A stretch of 27,664 nucleotides of DNA from JAEUUM01 sp038326165 (GCA_038326165.1 JBBQJT010000051.1:1-27664); one strand, 5' to 3'. Positions 16,999-26,161 are shown, numbered from the stretch's first letter. Translations and numbers: made by a program. The notes: generated by a model not told the origin, from the letters alone.

Positions 16999-18924
16999 AT
17001 GATTAAGATTACTTTTCCAGACGGAGCCGAAAGGCAATTTGAAGTGGATGCTACCCCATTGTCCATTGCTAAATCCATATCAGAAGGATTAGCAAAAAAA
17101 GTTTTAGTAGCCAAAGTTAACGGTCAGCCTTGGGATACCACGAGAGCCATCGGCACTGATGCTGCATTGCAGTTGGTCACTTGGCAGGACAATGACGGCA
17201 AAAGCACTTTTTGGCACAGTACAGCGCACCTTATGGCAGAAGCCATTGAGGCATTGTATCCCAATGTGAAGTTCTGGGTGGGTCCTCCTATTGATAAAGG
17301 ATTTTACTACGACATAGATCTGGGTGAGCAATCAATAGGCGAAGATGATCTTGCTGCTATCGAAAAGAAAATGATCGAATTGAGTAAGCAAAATAATTTG
17401 TTCAAAAGACAAGAGATCACCAAGGCAGATGCAGTTACATACTTTCAAGATAAAAATGACCCATACAAGCTTGATCTCCTGAAGGATCTTGAAGACGGTA
17501 ACATCACCTTGTACCATCAAGGCGCCTTTACTGATTTGTGCAGAGGACCGCATATACCGCACACCGGACTCATCAAGGCGATGAAGTTGACCAATATATC
17601 TGGAGCTTATTGGAAAGGCGATGAAAGCAATAACATGCTGACCCGAATTTACGGAGTTTCTTTTCCAAGCCAGGCTGAAATGGATGAGCACTTGATCATG
17701 TTAGAAGAGGCAAAAAAACGAGATCATAGAAAGCTCGGTAAAGAACTGAGTATATTTGTATTCGATGATGAAGTGGGTCCGGGCTTACCTCTTTGGATGC
17801 CCAATGGCACAATCATCATCGAAGAACTAGAAAAATTAGCCAAGGAGACCGAAGAAGATGCTGGATATAAGCGGGTGGTCACTCCCCATATCGCCAAAGA
17901 GAGCCTTTATTTGACAAGTGGACACTTACCTTATTATCAAGAAAGTATGTATCCTCCAATGGAAATGGACGGCACTAAGTACTACTTGAAGGCAATGAAC
18001 TGTCCGCATCATCATAAAATATTTGATGCAGAACCTCGCAGTTACAAGGACATGCCTTTGCGCCTTGCGGAATACGGCACTTGTTACCGCTACGAACAAA
18101 GTGGAGAGCTTTTTGGACTGATGCGCGTTCGTTGTCTGCACATGAATGATGCACATATTTATTGCACCAAAGATCAGTTTGAACAAGAGTTCAGAGCGGT
18201 AAATGAAATGTATCTGAAATACTTCAAGATATTCGGTATTGAAAAATACGTGATGCGATTGAGCTTACATGATCCAGCCAAATTAGGTCAAAAATATATC
18301 GACGAACCAGAATTGTGGAAAGAAACCGAATTGATGGTAAGGGACGTTTTGGTTTCAACAGGAACTCCTTTTGTAGAGGTTCAAGATGAGGCTGCTTTTT
18401 ATGGTCCCAAAATAGATGTGCAAATTTGGAGTGCCATAGGTAGAGAATTTACGCTGGCTACCAATCAAGTTGACTTTGCACAGGGCAAGCGCTTTAAATT
18501 GAATTTTACAAACAGCAATAATGAACCGGAAACCCCACTGATTATTCACCGCGCGCCTTTGGGTACGCACGAAAGATTCATTGGATTCCTCTTAGAACAC
18601 TATGCGGGCAAATTCCCATTCTGGCTCGCTCCAGTTCAAATCAAAATCTTGCCTATCAGCGACAAAGTTTCAGATTATTCAAATTCTATGTTCCAACAAA
18701 TCAAGAAATTGAAGATCAGGGTTGAAATTGATCATCGCGTTGAGAGCATAGGTAAAAAAATCAGAGAAGCTGAGTTGTTGCGTGTTCCTTATATGCTTAT
18801 TATTGGTGAAAAAGATGCTGCTGCTCAGGTGGTTAGCCTCCGAAAACAAGGTGAAGGTGACCAAGGTCAGTTGACCCTTGCAGAGTTAAACGACAAGCTA
18901 CAAGAGTGGAATGTAAGAGAGTAG
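16999..18924 (+). CDS. thrS: Threonyl-tRNA synthetase
   Basis: Charges tRNA-Thr with threonine and removes misacylated serine. At 641 residues it is the full bacterial form: TGS domain (about 1-62), the editing/second-additional domain with the HSTAHLMAEA motif (zinc-type HxxxH) near 74, the class II catalytic core (about 245-540), and the anticodon-binding domain (about 545-641). The catalytic zinc ligands are visible: Cys335 in MNCPHHH, His386 in NDAHIY and His517 in IIHRAPLG. Class II motif 2 is seen in the YGTCYRYEQSGE region. Nothing is truncated. Confidence 0.98.
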   Translation: MIKITFPDGAERQFEVDATPLSIAKSISEGLAKKVLVAKVNGQPWDTTRAIGTDAALQLVTWQDNDGKSTFWHSTAHLMAEAIEALYPNVKFWVGPPIDKGFYYDIDLGEQSIGEDDLAAIEKKMIELSKQNNLFKRQEITKADAVTYFQDKNDPYKLDLLKDLEDGNITLYHQGAFTDLCRGPHIPHTGLIKAMKLTNISGAYWKGDESNNMLTRIYGVSFPSQAEMDEHLIMLEEAKKRDHRKLGKELSIFVFDDEVGPGLPLWMPNGTIIIEELEKLAKETEEDAGYKRVVTPHIAKESLYLTSGHLPYYQESMYPPMEMDGTKYYLKAMNCPHHHKIFDAEPRSYKDMPLRLAEYGTCYRYEQSGELFGLMRVRCLHMNDAHIYCTKDQFEQEFRAVNEMYLKYFKIFGIEKYVMRLSLHDPAKLGQKYIDEPELWKETELMVRDVLVSTGTPFVEVQDEAAFYGPKIDVQIWSAIGREFTLATNQVDFAQGKRFKLNFTNSNNEPETPLIIHRAPLGTHERFIGFLLEHYAGKFPFWLAPVQIKILPISDKVSDYSNSMFQQIKKLKIRVEIDHRVESIGKKIREAELLRVPYMLIIGEKDAAAQVVSLRKQGEGDQGQLTLAELNDKLQEWNVRE

Positions 18925-18959
18925 CCAACGAACTTAATGAAAAATTTATTGCTTCAAAC

Positions 18960-18990
18960 TTGCTTTTGACACCAGTTGGATATACCTTTG
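18960..18990 (+). promoter_or_regulatory. Bacteroidota-type promoter for the small T9SS-domain gene
   Basis: TTG at 18960-18962, 20 nt, TACCTTTG at 18983-18990 (exact TAnnTTTG), then 7 nt to the ATG at 18998. It is the best consensus match in the window and shows that this small gene has its own promoter. Confidence 0.65.
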
Positions 18991-18997
18991 TACCAAG

Positions 18998-19327
18998 ATG
19001 AAAAGAACTCTACTTCTTTATTTTATGTTATTTATCGGTTTTGGCTTGTTCGCGCAATCCAATGAAAGCGATAATTCCCGTTCTGCTGAGGATGTTAAAG
19101 TTTCTATATTCCCTAATCCAGCTGTTGATATTGTTAACTTTAAGACCAATAACGACAACTTGGCAAAAGTCATCGTTTTTAATGTTGCTGGTCGTAAAAT
19201 CAGACAGTTTGAACTGAATGGTTCAAGATCAATCAATGTTGCTGACCTCCCTAAGGGAATGTATTTGCTTCAATTGACGGACTCCAGAGATGGCCTAATC
19301 ACTACCATCCGTCTCAGTAAAAAGTAA
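18998..19327 (+). CDS. Small secreted protein consisting almost only of a T9SS type A sorting domain
   Basis: The 109-residue product has a signal peptide (cleavage about after LFAQ, residue 20), a short linker of about 12 residues, and then a T9SS type A C-terminal domain: SIFPNPAVDIVNF opens it, followed by VFNVAGRKI, then LPKGMYLLQL and a short basic end. No cargo domain stands between signal and sorting domain. Such free sorting domains could be a minimal surface protein, the remnant of a larger cargo, or a modulator of the secretion or attachment machinery. The dedicated promoter and intact frame argue against a simple remnant. It ends 3 bp from the convergent MATE gene. Confidence 0.85.
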   Translation: MKRTLLLYFMLFIGFGLFAQSNESDNSRSAEDVKVSIFPNPAVDIVNFKTNNDNLAKVIVFNVAGRKIRQFELNGSRSINVADLPKGMYLLQLTDSRDGLITTIRLSKK

Positions 19328-19330
19328 CAA

Positions 19331-20725
19331 TTACACTTTTACTTTTTTCCAATCTCCTTTCCTAAAATAGTAGAATGAAATAATTGCAACGAGTGCTTCT
19401 GCTATTGGTATTGCAATAAATGCACCTCTCGATTTCATGTCAAGTTTCACAGCTAAAAAATAGCCCAAAGGAATTTGTATTACCCAAAAGCAGATAAAAT
19501 TGATCCATGTAGGCGTCCGAGTATCTCCGGCACCATTAAGAGATTGTGTCATGACCATACCTATTCCATAAAAGATGTAACCACAGCCAATTATTTGAAG
19601 TGCTTCAACTCCGTAAGAAATAATAGCTTCGTCAGAAGTATAAAGGCGCATGATAAAATCAGGTACAGTCAAGAAAATTCCCATCACCATCGCCATGAAT
19701 ATCACATTGTACTTCATGGTTATTCTTACACTTTTTTCAGCCCGATCAATTTTGTTGGCTCCTAGATTTTGACCGACCAATGTTGTTGCTGCATTGCTGA
19801 GGCCCCAAGCAGGCAATATGAAAAACACTACATTTCTAATCGCTATCTGGTAACCAGCAGATGCATCAGTGCCACCAGTTTCTGCAACAAGCCTTGCCAG
19901 GAATATCCAACTTCCACTTTGAATTAAAAATTGTAGCGTGGCAGGCCAAGCAACGTGAATTACATTTTTGATCACATTCCAATGGATCTTAAAATGTTGT
20001 GCATGAAATTTTAAAATTCCCTTGCCATTGAACAGAAAAGCACATTGATAAACCACACCTGAACTTCGACCAATTAATGTAGCAATAGCCGCCCCTTTTA
20101 ATCCAAAATAATGTATTAAGATTGGACAAAGAATGATGTTGATGATACTTGCAAGCCACAAACTTTTCATGGCTATGGCAGCATTTCCGGCTCCTCTAAA
20201 AATTCCGTTGATTAAGAACAACAAGACAATGGCATAACTACCACCCAACATAATCCTTGTAAATCCTGATCCTTCTATAATAACTTCGGGGGATGCGCCC
20301 ATCAATCCCAGTATTTCAGGAGCGAAATATATGCCCAAAATACTGATGAGGGTGGTAATGTACAAAGATATTATGATGGATTGTGCTCCTGCAAATGAAG
20401 CAGATTCCAAATCTTTTTCACCAATTCGACGTGCTACAATAGCAGTAGCAGATGTAGATAAGCCTATTGCAATTGAGTAAACTATGGCAATTGCTGATTC
20501 CGTTAAGCCAACAGTGGCAATCGCATTGGCACCAAGCTTGCTTACAAAGAAGATATCTACTACAGCAAAGACACTTTCAAGACTCAGTTCAAGTATCATC
20601 GGAACGGCCAACAGAAAAACTGCTTTTTGGATACTGCCAGTCGTATAATCTTGTTCCTCTCCATTTAAGGAAAGTCGGAAGGTTTTGCCTATTAATTTGA
20701 ACGAATTGACTATGCTTTCCAACAT
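19331..20725 (-). CDS. MATE family multidrug/cation efflux transporter
   Basis: Exports drugs or metabolites in exchange for Na+ or H+. The start is taken as the ATG at 20725 (464 residues) rather than the TTG 9 bp upstream. There are about twelve membrane helices in two homologous halves; typical MatE segments are the opening VPMILELSLESVFAVVDIFFVSKLG, in which the Pro and Asp of helix 1 are conserved, then GLTESAIAIVYSIAIG and, in the second half, LSNAATTLVGQNLGA and GAGDTRTPT. Length is normal for the family. The substrate cannot be inferred. The gene is divergent from panD across 144 bp. Confidence 0.94.
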   Translation of the reverse strand: MLESIVNSFKLIGKTFRLSLNGEEQDYTTGSIQKAVFLLAVPMILELSLESVFAVVDIFFVSKLGANAIATVGLTESAIAIVYSIAIGLSTSATAIVARRIGEKDLESASFAGAQSIIISLYITTLISILGIYFAPEILGLMGASPEVIIEGSGFTRIMLGGSYAIVLLFLINGIFRGAGNAAIAMKSLWLASIINIILCPILIHYFGLKGAAIATLIGRSSGVVYQCAFLFNGKGILKFHAQHFKIHWNVIKNVIHVAWPATLQFLIQSGSWIFLARLVAETGGTDASAGYQIAIRNVVFFILPAWGLSNAATTLVGQNLGANKIDRAEKSVRITMKYNVIFMAMVMGIFLTVPDFIMRLYTSDEAIISYGVEALQIIGCGYIFYGIGMVMTQSLNGAGDTRTPTWINFICFWVIQIPLGYFLAVKLDMKSRGAFIAIPIAEALVAIISFYYFRKGDWKKVKV

Positions 20726-20853
20726 TGCGCTCAATTTGATGAAGGAAAGGTAGGACTTTCTATCTACAAAGAAGCTTGGTTAAAGTAAAAATACCAATTC
20801 CGCATATTTTGTATCAATTTTTAATCGGTTTTTCATTTCATTAAATACTGCAC

Positions 20854-20861
20854 TATCTTTG
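20854..20861 (+). promoter_or_regulatory. -7 promoter box TATCTTTG before panD
   Basis: Exact TAnnTTTG match ending 8 nt before the panD ATG at 20870. At the -33 position there is a T-run ending TTTTTC (19-nt spacing) in place of TTG. This would be the promoter of the six-gene operon. Confidence 0.55.
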
Positions 20862-20869
20862 CACTCATT

Positions 20870-21217
20870 ATGCTGATAGAAAAATTCAAATCCAAGATAC
20901 ACCGTGCTGTAGTGACCGAAGCTAACCTCAATTACATGGGAAGCATAACCATTGACGCAGAATTATTAGATGCTGCTAATTTGCAAGAAGGTGAAAAAGT
21001 TCAAATAGTCAATAACAACAATGGGGAACGCCTTGAGACGTATATCATTGTAGGTGAGCGTGGAAGTGGGGTTGTATGCTTGAATGGTGCAGCTGCGAGG
21101 AAAGCAGAAGTTGGAGATATCGTAATCATCATTTCATACGGTTATATGGATATTGAAGAAGCAAAAACACATGAACCAATAACAATTTACGTAGATCAGA
21201 ATAACAAAATCATCTGA
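20870..21217 (+). CDS. panD: Aspartate 1-decarboxylase
   Basis: Makes beta-alanine from aspartate for pantothenate and coenzyme A. The 115-residue proenzyme cuts itself between Gly24 and Ser25 (motif YMGSITID) to form the pyruvoyl cofactor; Lys9, Tyr22 and the later NGAAAR segment of the family are present. It is the first gene of a compact operon; the next gene starts 13 bp downstream. PanC is not in this window. Confidence 0.97.
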   Translation: MLIEKFKSKIHRAVVTEANLNYMGSITIDAELLDAANLQEGEKVQIVNNNNGERLETYIIVGERGSGVVCLNGAAARKAEVGDIVIIISYGYMDIEEAKTHEPITIYVDQNNKII

Positions 21218-21230
21218 TTAACACCGCACT

Positions 21231-22274
21231 TTGAAGCAGATTCTAAAACTCTTATTGTTTTTATCTATTGGATTTGGAGTATTGTTTTTATTGTACTACA
21301 CCCAGCAAAAGGCCTATTCCGCGCAATGTGCAATTAATGGTATAGCGGAAGCGGACTGCAGTCTGATTGACAAGCTCATTTCAGATTTTAGGAAAATCAA
21401 CCCATTTTATATTTTATTGATTGTTTTCTGCTCTTTGTTGAGTCATTTGGTTCGCGCACTTCGTTGGGGACAATTAATTGAGCCGATGGGTTATAAGCCG
21501 AGAATCATCAATAGCTTTGGATCGATTGTAATTGCTTTTTTTGCAAATCTGGGTTTCCCCAGATCCGGGGAGCTTGTACGGGCTACCACTTTATCAAAAT
21601 ATGAGAATATTCCGCTTGAAAAGTTATTCGGAACGGTTATTACTGATCGAATAACCGATATGATCGTTTTTGTACTTATAGTTGCAGCTTGTTTTTTATT
21701 GGAATACGATCTGATATTGAAGAAAATCAATCAGCTTGTTGTGAGCAAAGATTCAACCAGTGACAATTCCAACATGATGATCTTGATGGTGGTTTTGTTT
21801 GTTGCTGGCTTGGCTTTCTTGTGGTTTGTCATGAAAAGTCAACTGTCTATTGCTTTAAAAATCAGAAAATTTGTTCTTGGTTTGGTGGAAGGAATCAGCA
21901 GCATCAAATCCCTAAAAAATCCAGCTTTGTTTGTGTTCTATACCATCAGTATTTGGGCACTGTATATCATCATGTTGTGGTTATGTTTTCCGGCATTTGG
22001 TCCAACCAATCATCTTGGAATCAAAGCTTTATTGGTTGTATTTACCATGGGAGCTTTGGGATTTTTGATACCGAGCCCCGGAGGGATGGGTACCTATCAT
22101 TTTCTGATTATCCAAGGCTTATCCATTTACGGTGTCGCTGAAAGTGACGGATTTTCTTTTGCCAATATTGCATATTTCTCAGGTCAGTTGTTCAGCAATG
22201 TGCTTTTCGGGATTTTATTTTTGGTATTTTTACCTTGGTACAATAGGAATAACAAATATGGAACCCAAGCATAA
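21231..22274 (+). CDS. Flippase-like / lysylphosphatidylglycerol synthase TM-region family membrane protein
   Basis: Start is TTG at 21231: an in-frame TAA at 21219 excludes an earlier start, and no ATG occurs before the first membrane helix, so a rare start codon is well supported. The 347 residues give about seven to eight helices. Family motifs of the membrane part of MprF-like proteins are visible: LVRALRWG, FPRSGELVRATTLS and VITDRITDMIV, plus the late GFLIPSPGGMGTYHF segment. Only the membrane part is present; there is no soluble synthase domain. Proteins of this type are thought to handle lipids or lipid-linked sugars in the membrane, but the role is unsettled. It overlaps the heptose gene by 17 bp. 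Confidence 0.88.
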   Translation: MKQILKLLLFLSIGFGVLFLLYYTQQKAYSAQCAINGIAEADCSLIDKLISDFRKINPFYILLIVFCSLLSHLVRALRWGQLIEPMGYKPRIINSFGSIVIAFFANLGFPRSGELVRATTLSKYENIPLEKLFGTVITDRITDMIVFVLIVAACFLLEYDLILKKINQLVVSKDSTSDNSNMMILMVVLFVAGLAFLWFVMKSQLSIALKIRKFVLGLVEGISSIKSLKNPALFVFYTISIWALYIIMLWLCFPAFGPTNHLGIKALLVVFTMGALGFLIPSPGGMGTYHFLIIQGLSIYGVAESDGFSFANIAYFSGQLFSNVLFGILFLVFLPWYNRNNKYGTQA

Positions 22275-22761
22275 TTCTTATACTGCCAAGATATTGGCGC
22301 TTCCTGATCTTCAAAGATTGGTCGCAATTTGGAAAAAGCAAAACCAAAAAGTAGTATTTACTAACGGGTGTTTCGATTTGTTGCATGCAGGACATGTGAG
22401 TTACCTCCAAGAAGCCAAAACACTTGGCAATAAATTGGTATTAGGCTTAAATGGTGATGCTTCAATTAGTAGGTTGAAAGGTCTAGATAGGCCTCTTCAA
22501 AGTGAGCATGACCGAGCAATAATACTGGCAGCGTTGGGATGCATTGATGCAGTTTGCATATTTCATGAAGATACTCCGCTCAATCTCATTGAAGGCATAT
22601 TGCCCGATGTGTTGGTCAAAGGCGGAGATTGGTCCACCGACCAAATAGTTGGTTCTAAAGAAGTGATCCAAAATGGTGGAACTGTTCATTCGCTTTCATT
22701 CTTACAAGGTTTGTCAACCACCAATATCATTGAAAAAATCATACACAAACTCAAATCATGA
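22258..22761 (+). CDS. rfaE2: D-glycero-beta-D-manno-heptose 1-phosphate adenylyltransferase
   Basis: Activates heptose 1-phosphate with ATP to ADP-heptose for the lipopolysaccharide core. The ATG at 22258 overlaps the upstream gene by 17 bp and gives 167 residues, the usual length; longer in-frame readings from 22132 only add residues in the other gene's sequence. The nucleotidyltransferase signatures are clear: FTNGCFDLLHAGH with His43 and His46, and GLSTTNII (residues 151-158) as the family's ISSTT-type motif, plus VKGGDW. Only the C-terminal half of an HldE-type enzyme is here, so the kinase must be encoded elsewhere. Its presence implies a heptose-containing envelope glycan. Confidence 0.94.
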   Translation: MEPKHNSYTAKILALPDLQRLVAIWKKQNQKVVFTNGCFDLLHAGHVSYLQEAKTLGNKLVLGLNGDASISRLKGLDRPLQSEHDRAIILAALGCIDAVCIFHEDTPLNLIEGILPDVLVKGGDWSTDQIVGSKEVIQNGGTVHSLSFLQGLSTTNIIEKIIHKLKS

Positions 22762-23855
22762 CCCATATAGCTGATGTTATTTCATGGCTTGAAATGTGGG
22801 CAGATCCCAGTCTTCAGGAATCCTACGACAATTCTGGATTGATAGTCGGCAAGCCCCATTCAATAGTTACAAATATTTTGGTGAGTCTGGATTGTACGGA
22901 GGAAATCGTCCATGAAGCCATTGGAAGAAAATGTAATTTAATCATAGCACATCATCCAATTGTCTTTTCGGGCTTAAAGAAGTTAAACGGTGCTAATTAT
23001 GTTCAACGAACGGTGGAGCTAGCTATCAAAAACGATATTGCGATCTATGCCATTCACACCAATTTGGATAACATCATCAGCGGAGTCAATGCCAAAATGG
23101 CTTCTAAATTGGGCTTAAAGAATTGCAAGATATTGCAGGCCAAAAGGGGCATGTTGAAACAACTGAATACCTACTGCCCACCTGATTATACCAACGAGAT
23201 ATTGGAAGGCCTGTTTGAAGCAGGTGCAGGAGAAATAGGCAACTATTCTGAATGCTCATTTCTTACTGAAGGATTGGGAACTTACAAAGGCAATGAAGAT
23301 TCAAATCCATTTATAGGCACGGTTGGCGAGAGAAGTAATGAACCTGAAACGCGACTGTCAATCATTTTTCCTGTATATCGAGAGAAACAAATTTTGGCAG
23401 CTTTGAGGGCTATTCATCCTTATGAACAGATTGCCTACGAAATTTTATCGCTGGACAATGAATGGCAACAGGCAGGTTCCGGTTTGGTAGGTGAATTGGA
23501 ACACCCAATGCCCACAATGGATTTCATGAAATTAGTAAAAGAAAAATTTCATGTCAAAAGCCTTAAACATACTAAAATCCATAAAAAAAGCGTTCAAAGG
23601 ATTGCTTTGTGCGGTGGGGCTGGAAGTTTCTTGCTTTCGAAGGCAAAAAGTACAAAAGCCGATGTTTATATAAGTTCGGATTTTAAATACCATGAATTCT
23701 TTGATGCTGAAAATCAAATCATTATCGCTGATATTGGTCATTATGAATCAGAACAATTTACAATTGATTTATTAGTAGAAAAAATTGCTGAAAGATTTAG
23801 TACCTTTGCAGTCCATTTGACAAATTTGGTCACAAACCCTGTTAATTATCTCTGA
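22758..23855 (+). CDS. NIF3-family dinuclear metal centre protein
   Basis: Conserved protein with a two-metal site, often described as GTP cyclohydrolase I type 2-like, though the true activity is debated. Ligands visible: His65-His66 in AHHPIVF, His100 and Asp104 in HTNLDN, and His328 and Glu332 in GHYESEQ near the end, with the usual four-residue spacing. At 365 residues it is the long form, with an inserted domain of about 100 residues (about 130-240, containing FPVYREKQILAALRAIHPYE) that resembles the CutA/PII-like insertion in long NIF3 proteins. The ATG overlaps the previous stop (ATGA), so translation is coupled. The next gene starts 2 bp after its stop. Confidence 0.94.
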   Translation: MTHIADVISWLEMWADPSLQESYDNSGLIVGKPHSIVTNILVSLDCTEEIVHEAIGRKCNLIIAHHPIVFSGLKKLNGANYVQRTVELAIKNDIAIYAIHTNLDNIISGVNAKMASKLGLKNCKILQAKRGMLKQLNTYCPPDYTNEILEGLFEAGAGEIGNYSECSFLTEGLGTYKGNEDSNPFIGTVGERSNEPETRLSIIFPVYREKQILAALRAIHPYEQIAYEILSLDNEWQQAGSGLVGELEHPMPTMDFMKLVKEKFHVKSLKHTKIHKKSVQRIALCGGAGSFLLSKAKSTKADVYISSDFKYHEFFDAENQIIIADIGHYESEQFTIDLLVEKIAERFSTFAVHLTNLVTNPVNYL

Positions 23856-23857
23856 CA

Positions 23858-24619
23858 ATGAGCAAAGTAGAAATTACCGTCGCTGAAAGACTAAAAAGGC
23901 TTTACGAATTACAACAAATTGATTCTGAGCTAAGTGATTTAGAAACTCTAAAAGGTGAATTACCTATGGAGGTTTCAGATTTAGAAGATGAAATTGCTGG
24001 ATTGGAACTGAGACAGTCCAAAGTAAAAGCCAATGTTGATGACTTAAGTGATGAAATCAACAAATACAATGCAGGCATCAAAGATTCTGAAGCTCTTATT
24101 GAGAAGTATAAAACACAATTGGATAATGTTAAGAACAATCGTGAATTCGAAGCTTTGACTAAGGAAATTGAACTTCAAACACTTGAAATTCAATTGGTAG
24201 AGAAGAAAATCAAAGAACTTGGTATCACACTCGATGCTAAAAAGGAGATTTTTGACGGTACTAATGTTCGCGTTACTCAAAGGAAAAAGGAACTTGATGC
24301 TAAGAAAGCTGAATTAGATACCATCATTGCTAAAACAGTAAAGGACGAAGAACGCCTTCTCAAAAAATCTGACAAAGCTGCCAAAGGTGTTGAAGAACGT
24401 TTCCTAAAGGCTTACGCAAAAATTAGAGATAATTTTCCTAATAAATTGGCAGTGGTGACTGTTACTAGAAGTTCATGTGGCGGTTGCTTCAATAAGATTC
24501 CACCCCAAACTCAATTGGAAATTGGTCTTCGCAAGAAGATCATAGTATGTGAGTATTGTGGTAGAATATTGGTTGACGAAAAGATCCTGGAAGTAGGTAA
24601 CGAGCCAATAGTTGCGTAA
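23858..24619 (+). CDS. CdsZ-like coiled-coil protein with C-terminal C4 zinc ribbon
   Basis: The 253-residue protein has two parts. Residues about 5-185 are rich in Glu, Lys, Leu and Ile in a heptad pattern, forming a long antiparallel coiled coil. Residues 207-234 carry four cysteines, Cys207-GG-Cys210 and Cys231-EY-Cys234, a C4 zinc ribbon around the family's PPQTQLEI segment. This is the former DUF164 family; a Chlamydia member, CdsZ, is linked to secretion, but in most bacteria the role is unknown. It regularly sits beside NIF3-family genes, as here with a 2-bp gap, which suggests a shared process. Confidence 0.93.
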   Translation: MSKVEITVAERLKRLYELQQIDSELSDLETLKGELPMEVSDLEDEIAGLELRQSKVKANVDDLSDEINKYNAGIKDSEALIEKYKTQLDNVKNNREFEALTKEIELQTLEIQLVEKKIKELGITLDAKKEIFDGTNVRVTQRKKELDAKKAELDTIIAKTVKDEERLLKKSDKAAKGVEERFLKAYAKIRDNFPNKLAVVTVTRSSCGGCFNKIPPQTQLEIGLRKKIIVCEYCGRILVDEKILEVGNEPIVA

Positions 24620-24649
24620 AATCTTATGTCCTTCATAGCCTTTCTTGGC

Positions 24650-26161
24650 ATGAAATCATTTAAAAAAGTGGTAATAGGCAGTTTAAGCTGCTTTTTAGCA
24701 TCGCTTTCTTTCGCCAATACGTTTCCAACTCAAAAAGAAGTCTATACCTTTTCTTTTTCCGCTGAAGTAATAAAAGCTTACAGGCTCATAACGGATATGC
24801 GCATTGCTGAAGCATCAAAATTGCTGAAGGATCAATATACAAAATATCCCAATAAGCTGTCAGCTGTTTTTATTGAAGATTATGTTGATTTCATGGTACT
24901 TATGACTTCTGAGGATCAAGTCATGTACAATAAGTTACAAAAGAATAAATCAATCCGAATCAATGAGATAGAGAAAGGCGATCCTAAATCACCTTACTAC
25001 CGGTACATGAAAGCGGAGATTTATTTGCACTGGGCTGCTATTGAAGTCAAGTTTGGCAACAATCTGAGTTGCCTTCGTAACAGTTACAATGCCTATCAAC
25101 TCTTGACTCAGAATCAAAAGCTCCATCCAGAATTCATCCCAAATTTGAAATGTTTAGGAATTATGCATGCCTTAATTGGTATGGTTCCCGATCAGTACAA
25201 GTCAGGTCTGAAATGGCTTTCTGGAATGGAAGGAAGTCTTTCACAAGGTCTGGCAGAGCTCAACATGGTAATGACCTATGCACAAAAGCATGATTTCCTT
25301 TTTGCTGATGAAACTAAAATCATATATACCTTCATGCTTCTGCATCTCAACAATGAACCCGAAGATGCTTGGAAGCTAATTTCAAGCCAATCCTACAATC
25401 CAGCAAATCGGCCCATGATGGCTTTTCTTCAAGCCAATGTGGCTGCCCGAACTGGCAAAAATGACGAAGCCATCAACATATTGCATAAATTGCCAATAGC
25501 AAAACAATTTTATCCCTTGCCACAAGCTAACTTGCTTCTTGGTCATTGCAAATTGAATCGTTTGGATCTGGATGCCAATAAGTATATCGTAAAATTTCTC
25601 ACTGAATTCAAGGGCAAAAATTACATCAAAGAAGGCAACTTACTCCTTGCTTGGCACGCACACCTGCAAGGCAATATTTCACAGAGAAATACTTATTGTG
25701 CCAATGTCAAATCAATTGGCTCAGCCAATACAGATGATGACAAGTCGGCGATAAAGGAAGCGGTCAAATTGAACAATACATGTATTCCTTTGCTCAAAGC
25801 CCGTTTGCTTTTTGATGGAGGATATTATAACAGGGCATTGTCCGAGTTGGAAAAAAGTGATCAATCGTCTTGTAATTTGATAGAATACAGCTACCGCAAA
25901 GCGAGGTGTTATCAAAAATTGAAAGAAGATGCTACCGCCATTGCCCTTTTTACTCGGCTAATAGACGATTACCCCAAATCAACAAGTCACTTGATAGCAA
26001 ATTCTGCATTGCAATGTGCTATTCTTCATGAAATGAACAAGAACCCGATACTCTCCAGAAAATTTTATCAAATCTGCTTGAATCTGAACCCAGATGAATA
26101 CAAGGACAGTCTGGATGCCAAAGCAAAAGCTGGACTGCAGAGAATCAAAAACCAGAAATAG
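24650..26161 (+). CDS. Exported tetratricopeptide-repeat protein of unknown function
   Basis: The ATG at 24650 is preferred because it begins a standard signal peptide (MKSFKKVVIGSLSCFLASLSFA); an in-frame ATG at 24626 would add eight residues before it and cannot be excluded. The mature part of about 480 residues is helical, with TPR-like units strongest in the C-terminal third (NRALSELEKSD, then DATAIALFTRLIDDYPKS and the following unit). No catalytic domain or C-terminal sorting domain is seen, so it is probably periplasmic or outer-membrane associated. It is the last gene of the panD operon. Confidence 0.85.
   Translation: MKSFKKVVIGSLSCFLASLSFANTFPTQKEVYTFSFSAEVIKAYRLITDMRIAEASKLLKDQYTKYPNKLSAVFIEDYVDFMVLMTSEDQVMYNKLQKNKSIRINEIEKGDPKSPYYRYMKAEIYLHWAAIEVKFGNNLSCLRNSYNAYQLLTQNQKLHPEFIPNLKCLGIMHALIGMVPDQYKSGLKWLSGMEGSLSQGLAELNMVMTYAQKHDFLFADETKIIYTFMLLHLNNEPEDAWKLISSQSYNPANRPMMAFLQANVAARTGKNDEAINILHKLPIAKQFYPLPQANLLLGHCKLNRLDLDANKYIVKFLTEFKGKNYIKEGNLLLAWHAHLQGNISQRNTYCANVKSIGSANTDDDKSAIKEAVKLNNTCIPLLKARLLFDGGYYNRALSELEKSDQSSCNLIEYSYRKARCYQKLKEDATAIALFTRLIDDYPKSTSHLIANSALQCAILHEMNKNPILSRKFYQICLNLNPDEYKDSLDAKAKAGLQRIKNQK

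Noticed and set aside
22132..22257. N-terminal extension of the heptose adenylyltransferase
   Set aside because: The extra residues are out-of-frame reading of the flippase-like gene; the protein family begins at the ATG at 22258.
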